Below are positions 56,912-64,000 of a DNA stretch of 64,000 nt, piece after piece. A program made the translations under genes and the position numbers. Position 1 is the first letter of the stretch; the number at the start of each line of letters is the position of its first letter. A model generated the notes under the pieces. The model was not told where the DNA came from and did no database searches. It saw only the letters and a list, made by a program, of their open reading frames with translations. Origin of the DNA: Nematopogon swammerdamellus (lineage: Eukaryota; Arthropoda; Insecta; Lepidoptera; Adelidae); contig OX336342.1 in the NCBI GenBank assembly GCA_946902875.1, forward strand, positions 16,485,523 to 16,549,522, read 5' to 3'.

Positions 56912-56951
56912 ATTCCAATTCCAATTCCAATTCCAATTCCAATTCCAATTC
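56912..56951 (+). repeat. (ATTCCA)n hexamer tandem repeat
   Basis: About six and a half perfect hexamers. Confidence 0.95.
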
Positions 56952-58218
56952 TTTATTAGTATTGTGTAATTTGTTTCTTTTGCAAAAACAGTGACAAATA
57001 GATTTACATTAATAAACTTTACAATGACTTATGGCGGCCGTTTTGACCAACTCCGGTTAAGTCAAGTCTAACAGTTATTTGTTTGTTAAAGTGACATTTC
57101 TAAAGTGAAAATAAATTTGACAGGAGTGGGTTAGCTGAATATTGTAGCCGAAGGCGATTAAATGGGCCGTCACTCAAGGGTAATTTATTATAAATTGTAT
57201 CAATAAATTTTCAAAAAGACATAAATTTTATCTAAACCCACTGACACACCATTTGGATCCATACGAAAGTATACATTATGCCTTTTCCATAGTTCGGTAT
57301 TTTTGCTTTGTTCCTTGGGTTAGACGCATCGTGGAGTTAGACTGGCGAGCGGGCAGTAAATCAGAGTCCTCATCAGGACCGTAATAAGGAGTAGTGACAC
57401 TCAAATGAGAATTTCCTGTCTTTTACAGGGAGTCAGGGTAAATCTCGGCCCTTATTGCTTTAGGGCCGCTTGGATTTATTGACACGATTCCGGGCCCGTC
57501 GTCTGGTGAGTGAGGTTAAAATGCAAGATCACGATGGGTCTCCAGCCCCTACCTTGTTGCATAGCAAAATATATAGCCACTGATAGCATGTCTTAGTGTT
57601 TGAACATAACAATTTAAGCAGAAAGCAAGGAATGTCGCACGGGATGAAAATATGGAATGGCCTTACGGTGTGTCCCTACGGCCTATAACCTGGGTATCTT
57701 CTTATGGCGTGTCAATCAATTTAGACGACGGCGTTTTTGTGTTCGTGGCGCCTCGCTGAGCGGGGTTTGCGAGGAGGTGTTATTGGGTGTGTGATGTGTC
57801 TGATCTTCAGACGAATTTTAGGGCACAGCCAGCCATGCTAGCTGTTATGATAAGCTATGAATTATCAGGACAAGAGGGCGCGACTTGAGGGTGTAAGGCT
57901 CTTCCTTCACTGGGCTGACATGAACATTGCTCTTTGCTGATCATTCATGTCGAGAGGGTGAAGACATTATTTCGCAGCGAGTTTTGATCCGCGAGTTCTG
58001 GTGTTTCGGCGCTACAATCGGGACCTTCAGGGTGAGGTCGCGGCCTGAAAAGTCAGGAGACGCAGCCGCCGTTGTCGTCCCCGCCGACGCAATTGGCACC
58101 CACTCCAGACGCATCTGATCCACCGCGTTAGTAGACCAGAATGACGTATCCGGGTCTCTATTGGGAATTTTAATTCTTACGTTAGGTTAGGTTCGGATGA
58201 AGCGAAGCTTCTTACGCT
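56952..58218. other. Anonymous sequence
   Basis: Contains short frames (57927-58118) and a GC-rich patch at 58035-58115, none with a recognisable motif. Near 57770 and 57890-57960 the text resembles retroelement leader sequence only vaguely. Confidence 0.45.
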
Positions 58219-58570
58219 TTGTTTTTAAAATCCAATTATATCGTCAATTATGTGTTCTATCGTCCATTTCATGGGGAGTATTCGGAGGAGCTGTTTAACG
58301 CGATTCCTGCGCCCCCCCCTCCCCCCCCCCCCGGCGTACTGGGCAGGGGATGCACCTCTATACAATCGATCTACCACGGATGCGCACCAACCGGTTCTGT
58401 AGATCCTTTATTCACAGAACCGGGAAAATGTGGAACGCACTCCCTGCCCATCTATTTCCTCCCAAGTACTGCCTGGGGTTCTTCAAAAGGGACGTGAAAA
58501 GGCTCCTGTCAGGCCGGCATGGCATTCGCAATCCCCGTGCATCACAAAATGTCCATGGGCATCGTTAGGC
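58219..58570 (+). pseudogene. CR1/Jockey-like LINE C-terminal fragment with C-run
   Basis: Translation gives VFYRPFHGEYSEELF, a C-rich interruption at 58311-58331 that shifts the frame, then MHLYTIDLPRMRTNR and GKMWNALPAHLFPPKY up to a stop at 58566-58568. It is collinear with the C terminus of LINE B (19445-19800). The C run is probably a replication-slippage expansion. Confidence 0.8.
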
Positions 58571-59100
58571 ACCTACTTGTAGGTGAAACGATGCCACATA
58601 TCGCGCTATCCATAGAAAAAAATTGGTTGTCTGTAAAGTCGGTTTACGGACGATAGTTTTACGTGATGACGTCATAAAGTATATAAGGTGCGAAGTCAGA
58701 TACAAAATCAGTTCCGGCGGATATTTACCGTTTTTATTTAGATTTTTATTAATTTTGTGTATTTTTATAAGTTTTTGTAGAATATAAAATATGTAAAATT
58801 TATTTAAGTACCGTAGCGGCGGGTTACTTGGGCTTATTTTTTTAAACAATTTTAGAATTTGATCTGTAGTTTGTTTCGGTATTGTCATTTTAGTATTCTT
58901 ATATTTTATATACAAGCTCAAAGATGTAACTAATGATATGCAAAGTGTATTTTAGAAATATGCTAAGCATAACTTAGGTTTTTTTTTGTAAAGTTTGGGC
59001 CAAAGTTGTTCTTGGGAAAGGGTTTACGGTGATTAAAAAAAATTTAATCACCGTAACATTGCATAAAAAAGAAAAAAAAGCAAAAAAAACAAAAACAAAA
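58571..59100. other. AT-rich segment with promoter-like motifs and a hairpin
   Basis: Holds the promoter-like group at 58667-58713 and a perfect hairpin near 59018-59060 (ttacggtgattaaa inverted as tttaatcaccgtaa). The frame on the minus strand (58565-58921) is AT-driven and has no motif. Confidence 0.45.
58667..58713 (+). promoter_or_regulatory. CRE, TATA and initiator motifs, promoter-like
   Basis: TGACGTCA at 58667-58674, TATATAAG at 58680-58687 and TCAGTT with its A at 58710, thirty bases after the TATA start. The group could be the start site of an LTR fragment or of an unrecognised element; no gene follows. Confidence 0.4.
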
Positions 59101-59170
59101 ATTGTGGGGTTCAAACCCACGCACCCAAAATACAAAACCCTACACGCTTACCACTGAGCTAACGAATTAC
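59101..59170 (-). pseudogene. tRNA-like sequence
   Basis: The minus strand has GTTAGCTCAGTGGTAAGC (D arm and A box) and GTGGGTTTGAACCCCAC (perfect T arm and B box) about 30 bases apart, followed by a T-rich Pol III terminator. The acceptor ends do not pair and the anticodon arm is irregular, so it is a tRNA pseudogene or SINE head. Confidence 0.45.
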
Positions 59171-60050
59171 ATAAACAGCCAAACTAATATCGCCTTCTGT
59201 TGGTTCCCGGAGAGTAGGTTTGCAGTATTGAGGATTCGAGGGATTGATTAAAGTCTTGCAGGTGTCGTATCGGCCATCTATTGGTTAGCGAAGGAACTAA
59301 AACGTTTGGTTGCGTTGTAGCGACATGGCGGGAAGTTCAAACAATTTCTCGATACCGCTGAAGTATTTCATTTACTATTGACGCTAGATGTGGACTCTAG
59401 ATGTCGTTCCATGAAATCTTCACATACTGTTGAGAAAATTTGCAGCGATTGGTACACAATCGATTAGCCCGCGTAATTAAGACGTCTGGTCGGTGATGGT
59501 GGCAGGGACCGCTGGTTCGAGGCTCGCAAAAGACGGACAAATATATTTTGTATTTCCTACTAATTGTAGATATGCCTCTCTATCGCGCTCTCGCTTGCAC
59601 ACACAGGTCTCTATCGCGCTCTCGCTTGCACACACAGGTTTAGATGGAACGTGACACTTCTTCGTGCGTGCAGCCGGTGTTCATCAATTTATAAGAAAGA
59701 TATTATATTGTTGGCGCCGTCTATGCGATATTATTTTCAACTTATACAATGGTTCGACTTGACGGATTGACTAGAACTAGCTTTCACGTGCAATATAGGT
59801 TTTGCAGAGACAAGAGGATTACGGAAATTATTTTTCAGCTTTTGCTGCGGAGGGTCTTATTCACAAATAGTTTATGAATGACTGCACGAGACCTTGTGCC
59901 GTCCTTGTCAAAGTCTCAAAAATTTTGATTAAACGTCGCACTATCGTATTTTTAAATAATTGAAGTTATGATTAATAATAATAATGGATGAGATCATCAG
60001 TTCCTTAAAAAACCAATCGTTCATTGGTTTAAATAAGTGTGTTAAATGAT
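59171..60050. other. Anonymous, with a 31-bp tandem duplication
   Basis: ctctatcgcgctctcgcttg and the following cacacaggt occur twice in a row (59578-59608, 59609-59639). A gccatctattggt motif near 59272 also occurs at 33519 and 35816 inside the large element. A second B-box-like sequence (gctggttcgaggctcgc) lies near 59511. No gene. Confidence 0.5.
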
Positions 60051-60065
60051 ATTAGCATTATTATT
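60051..60065. repeat. Left 15-bp target-site duplication
   Basis: ATTAGCATTATTATT, identical to 61963-61977. Confidence 0.75.
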
Positions 60066-61962
60066 TTCTTTATTTCACGTTTTTAAAATATTATATTAAT
60101 TTTACATACATTTTACAAAAAGTAATAAAAATACACAAAATTAATATAAAATCAAAATAAAAACGGTAATTTACGCCGGCGGCGGGAGGCAAGCCTCCAA
60201 GCACCCCGGCGGGTGCAGGCCGTGGCTACGGAGCTCTCCGGGACGACGCGAGGCAAGCTACGAGCGATAGGTGGTGGTACTAGACACGTAGGCCACCACC
60301 ACCCCCATCTCGGAGAGCTCCGTATCCACTTACTACGGAGCGACGACACGCAGCACTTTAAGTGAACTTGTTCATCGTGCGCGCGCCGCGAGGGTGTTGC
60401 ACTATGGCACCGGCAGCGGGGGCTGTAAGTGGGGTACGGGACCCCGACGGCCCCAAGCCGGCCGGTGCCGGACACCGTCCCCGTCGTGGATGTTGTGGCG
60501 AGGGCAGTGTCGACGGTCCGCCGTCCTCTTTTGAAGGCGAGTTGGACGTGGATGGTGGGCGTGCAGGAGTGGAAGAAGATGCAGGTCTCAGTTTAAGAAG
60601 CGGCGGGCACGGCGACTCAGTCGCCGGTGTAGGGGAAGAGGGCGCGGTACTGCACGACGAGGTGCTCTGGCGGCGCGCCAGCTGCACTTGGTGGCTGCGC
60701 GCTGGCCTGGGACGTCCTCTTCCAGTACTGCGACCAGTTGCCGCTCTTGTCCGCCGTAGTCTTCCTGCGTTGCTGCTTGCTGAGAGGCTGTGTTGTTCAC
60801 TCGCTGGCTATGTTGTGGTTGCGATGCCGGGCTCCGGCCTAGTAACGTCCGCATGCTGCAGGACCTCGCGCCGCCGTTGCTGATGAGTCCGCGTCAAGCG
60901 GAGACCCGACAGGACGCCTTCGTAGCCTTTTAACTTTATTTCATAGCGAGTGGGAAAAATTTCACAACTTGTCGGTTTGACAGCTTTCTTCTTTTTATTA
61001 GCATCTTCTTTATTTCACATTTTCAAAATTTTCTATTAATTTTACATATATTATACAAGTATTAAAATACAAAGTAATAAAAATACACAAAATTAATAAA
61101 AAAATTAAAAACGGTAATACCGCCGGCGGCGGGAGGCAGGCCTCCAAGCACACCGGCGGGTGCAGGCCGTGGCTACGGAGCTCTCCGAGACGACGCGAGG
61201 CAAGCTACGAGCGATAGGTGGTGGTACTAGACACGTAGGCCACCACCACCCCCATCTCGGAGAGCTCCGTATCCGCCGGACTGCACGGCGACATCGTCGC
61301 GCAGCTCTTTGAAGTCTTAATCTTCGCGCGCGCGTCGCCTCGTGGTCGCACGCACCACCGGTAGCGGGGGCACTAGACGGGACGTGAAGTCCCGATGACC
61401 CCAAGCTGGCCGATGGTGGACGTCGCCCTCGCCGTAGGTGTTGTGGCTCGGCCGACGTCAACGCTCCATCTTCGCCGTCGATGAAATGCACCGGCGGCTT
61501 GGAGCTGGGTGTTAGGGTGTGCGTTTGGTGTCCAAGAAGAACGGCGGCTCTCGTGATGGACGACCCGGGCGCGGCGAGGCCGGGCGACGCGTTGGGTGGA
61601 GGCAGTGCTGCTGCGGGCGAGCGGTGGCGGCGGCGGCGGCGTCGAAGTCGAGCGCGGCGGCGGCGGCGGCCGGCCGTCGCTGCAGAGCCCGCTCTCCATC
61701 ACGCAGGTCGCGTCCCGGGTGGTCTGCAGCCGCTACTATCACCAGGCATGTCGAGTTGGGTGGAGTCGTGGTGGAGTAGTTCCAGAGGCGCCGAGCGGCG
61801 GCGGTGGTAATACCGGCACGGTACCTCCAACCGTGCGGGTCGTTGCACCGCTGGAGAAAGGCCCGCGCGTGGCGGGGGCTTGGTTGTTGCGCCCCAAGAA
61901 ACATATTTTAGTAATTTTTTTCCCCAGAGAAATTTTGTTCGACATGTCAGTTTGACAGCTTT
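60066..61962 (-). mobile_element. Tandem dimer of a GC-rich retroposed unit
   Basis: Two units (about 60066-60997 and 61006-61962) share their left 260 bases almost completely: an AT-rich end (ctttatttcac, aatacacaaaattaat), then GC-rich blocks ccggcggcgggaggca, gctctccg and gtaggccaccaccaccccca. They also share a looser GC-rich right part and a right end gtttgacagcttt. ATTAGCAT also stands at the junction (60998-61005). A 15-bp duplication flanks the pair. Length of duplication and orientation suit a LINE-mobilised element on the minus strand. Arginine- and alanine-rich frames in both units are not clearly conserved as protein, so I do not call a gene. Confidence 0.65.
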
Positions 61963-61977
61963 ATTAGCATTATTATT
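61963..61977. repeat. Right 15-bp target-site duplication
   Basis: ATTAGCATTATTATT, matching 60051-60065. Confidence 0.75.
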
Positions 61978-62221
61978 ACCATACTATTTATTAAAACTTC
62001 TAAACTTAAACACATTCTCGACCATACCATTGCACCATCATCGTGTAATATTATACATGCTTTACTGTCTACCGTAAAATCTGTGTCGTTAATGGGAGTC
62101 TAAATAAAACAATAATTTGATTTGTGCACGTTTATTCTCACATGTGTTAATTCCGTCTCGGACATTCTAATTTTGAATTGTCTTCGTACGGTCGCGTCGT
62201 TGTCATCTTATCAACGGCTGT
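61978..62221. other. Anonymous spacer
   Basis: No recognised feature. Confidence 0.5.
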
Positions 62222-62516
62222 CCCACAGAGCATCAAATTACCGCCCGCGCCCCCTACTAGAGGCGCCCTAAGCGATGATATTTGAAACCCAATAACCGTA
62301 CGCTGAGCTGCTAGCGCTTCGTATGTGTGTGTGTGCGCTAGTATCGACACTACACACAAAGAGGAGCAAGTTAGGCACACGCACAAAACAAATGCACACG
62401 CACAACACACATATGTAAGTCATAGGCCACGCCCACAGGCTTCAACGGCCTTGTAGAGAAATCGCGCTCACGGCGCCTCTAGTAGGGGCGGGCGCGCGCA
62501 TTTCATGCTCTGTGGG
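62222..62516. mobile_element. Miniature TIR element, 295 bp
   Basis: CCCACAGAGCAT at the left is inverted at 62505-62516, and the inner blocks cccctactagaggcgcc and ggcgcctctagtaggggc are also inverted copies, making arms of about 45 bases. The interior is CA/TG-rich. No coding and no clear flanking duplication. Confidence 0.75.
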
Positions 62517-62564
62517 CTGTCCATTCAGCATTCGTAATTCGAATATTTTCTTCCAACGACCGTC

Positions 62565-62660
62565 ATTTTTAACCGACTTCAAAAAAGGAGGAGGTTCTAT
62601 GTTCGGCTGTATGTATTTTTTTTATGTATGTTCAGCAATATCTTCCCCAATTGTGAACCG
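62565..62660 (+). repeat. Lepidopteran repeat (aaccgacttcaaaaaagg)
   Basis: aaccgacttcaaaaaaggag followed by gaggttctatgttcggctgt and a T-rich stretch is the start of a repeat common in Lepidoptera; it is followed by a ttatttatttattt tract. Confidence 0.6.
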
Positions 62661-63120
62661 ATTTATTTATTTATTTATTTGGTTTACTACAAGTAGGACA
62701 CACAACATGACATAAAATAACACAGGTATTCTTAAAACTAGCCTTATGTCTACTCAATAATAGGAAACACTACATTCATCGGAACGATCGTGCGTGGCGT
62801 GACGTCCATCGTCGTCCGTCCGCAAGACAGTGAAGGAAGGAGTAAGTACCAGGAGTCAAACGACAGCGCGATGCGCAGGCGCCGCGCGCCTAGGTTCGCT
62901 CGCCTCGCCTCGCTCAGCGGTTCGGCGCGGAGGTGGCGGCGGAGGCGGGGCGTGGTCGGTCGCCATGGTTCCGTTCCGTACACCTACTTGTTTGCTGCAC
63001 TGCATTACCACAGCGCCGAGAGTGCCGCGCCGCCTCGGCACCGCGGCGGCGGCGCGGAGGAGGGGGCGCGCCGCGCCTGCCCCGCGCTGTCGTTGGGCTC
63101 CGGATTTCGGTATACATAAC
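62661..63120. other. GC-rich island (62780-63105)
   Basis: Rich in CpG, with runs such as cgcctcgcctcgctcagcgg and gcaccgcggcggcggcgcgg. All six frames give only Arg/Ala/Pro-rich peptides, so no coding is claimed. It could be a promoter island or first exon of a host gene to the right, or a GC-rich repeat. Confidence 0.4.
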
Positions 63121-63533
63121 ATCGCAACTACCCACCCAATCCACCTATTATGATACTATTTAAATATATTAACAAAAATTTAACAGGAAAACTAATCTAA
63201 TTCAAAACTAAACAATAAAAAAGAGAAAGGATGATGAAATTACATAATACAGTGTGAGTACCCAATCAAAAGAAAAGAATCATATCATAACAGTAATACA
63301 TGAACAAGATGAAGAAACAAATCAAAATCGATGTGTGCGAGATTTATACCAACTTTTACAATGTTACCTTACTACATTTCGATGATTCTTTTTGTGTTCG
63401 GTTCAGTCTAGCTCCAAGGTGGTCCCATTTTTTTTTAGTCAAGATCGGATTGGAAATCGAGGCGGAATCGCGAGGCCGAAGGCCGAGCGATTCCGCCGAG
63501 TACATTAATAGCAAATAAAAAAACTGCGAAATA
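63121..63533. other. Anonymous AT-rich sequence
   Basis: A 72-codon frame (63300-63518) has no motif. A short inverted pair, ggcggaatcgc and gcgattccgcc, occurs near 63459-63496. Confidence 0.5.
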
Positions 63534-63731
63534 AAAAACTATTTAGAAAAATATAAAAACCGCCTTCAAAAATGTATGAAATAAAGAAATAAAAATCGAA
63601 CCCTAGCGTTGAAGGCGGTGGTGCTAAAGCAAGCAAAAATAACCGACCGCCTTCAACTCTAGGGTTCGATTTTTATTTCTTTATTTCATATATTTTTGAA
63701 GGCGGTTTTTATATTTTTCTAAATAGTTTTT
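63534..63731. repeat. 198-bp hairpin with nested stem
   Basis: AAAAACTATTTAGAAAAATA at 63534 pairs with its inverse at 63712-63731. Pairing continues through accgccttcaaaaat, aaataaagaaataaaaatcg and aaccctag. The loop forms its own stem (gttgaaggcggt / accgccttcaac). The arms are about 70 bases and almost perfect. Confidence 0.85.
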
Positions 63732-64000
63732 GTCAACCACTCTCCATTCAACATTCGAAATGCGAATTGTCTACCAACGTTGATGTGTCAACGGCTCACG
63801 GATATGCCAAACTCGCGGCAACAAACGCAGGGTGCGGCAGGTTACTGCTATTTGCGATTGTTCCATTCATTACGGACGGAGACACGTGAATGTAGACAAG
63901 CGCCACATAGCAAGCCTCTCGGGCTGTCGCGTGTGGTGTTGTACACATGAAACATCGCACACTATGTAAAGCTCGGCCTAATAGGCAGACGGTCTAAAAT
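63732..64000. other. Anonymous sequence to the window end
   Basis: No recognised feature. Confidence 0.5.

Noticed and set aside
59101..59170. Functional tRNA gene on the minus strand
   Set aside because: The T arm is perfect, but the acceptor ends do not pair and no regular anticodon stem can be drawn.
60152..61955. Arg/Ala/Pro-rich frames on both strands in the GC-rich dimer
   Set aside because: GC-rich DNA is poor in stop codons in all frames; the two units do not preserve one frame consistently, so coding is not supported.
62750..63163. Overlapping Arg-rich frames in the GC-rich island
   Set aside because: Open in several frames on both strands at once, which is a base-composition effect.

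Overview
The window looks like intergenic DNA from an insect, most probably a moth or butterfly. I found no convincing host gene. Almost everything recognisable is a transposable element or a fragment of one: non-LTR retrotransposons of at least three lineages, one very large LTR-type element, a terminal-inverted-repeat (TIR) DNA transposon, a hAT-like miniature element, several foldback elements, a SINE family in about eleven copies, and short dispersed repeats of the kind that recur through lepidopteran genomes (for example the 'ctgctggacataggcct' repeat and the 'acggaaccctaaaaa' repeat). The lepidopteran assignment is a judgement from repeat character, not from a gene.

Layout. 1-779 is a long foldback element. 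780-5293 is mostly anonymous, with two repeat fragments and a 100-bp hairpin. 5306-13579 is a nearly complete minus-strand non-LTR retrotransposon ('LINE A': ORF1, then endonuclease, reverse transcriptase, RNase H and zinc knuckle). It has an exact 12-bp target duplication and is split by a 3,110-bp TIR transposon (7495-10604), which itself holds remains of two other LINEs. 13592-19394 holds SINEs, an RTE LINE tail and copies of a second dispersed repeat (family B). 19395-23519 is 'LINE B' (CR1/Jockey-like, minus strand), inserted into a family B copy and interrupted by a SINE.

23627-44563 is the outstanding object: a 20.9-kb element with two nearly identical 4.86-kb direct terminal repeats, TGT...ACA ends, a 4-bp ATGG target duplication, an evident Pol II promoter and polyadenylation signal inside each repeat, and an 11.2-kb interior without recognisable gag or pol. 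It resembles a large retrotransposon derivative (LARD) with exceptionally long, internally repetitive LTRs. Repeat remnants inside it carry mainly A-to-G and C-to-T changes on the plus strand.

44568-64000 is a repeat-rich tail: head-to-head lepidopteran repeats, five SINEs, two adjacent perfect hairpins, a hAT-like miniature element, three LINE 3' ends, a tandem dimer with a 15-bp target duplication, a TIR miniature element, a GC-rich island and a final 198-bp hairpin.

The elements do not form a pathway; they record a history of nested insertions. Two order relations are certain: the TIR transposon postdates LINE A, and LINE B postdates its family B host while its SINE postdates LINE B. The two most unusual structures are the LARD-like element and the SINE family, whose 5' head contains a clear piece of 5S ribosomal RNA between tRNA-like A and B boxes.
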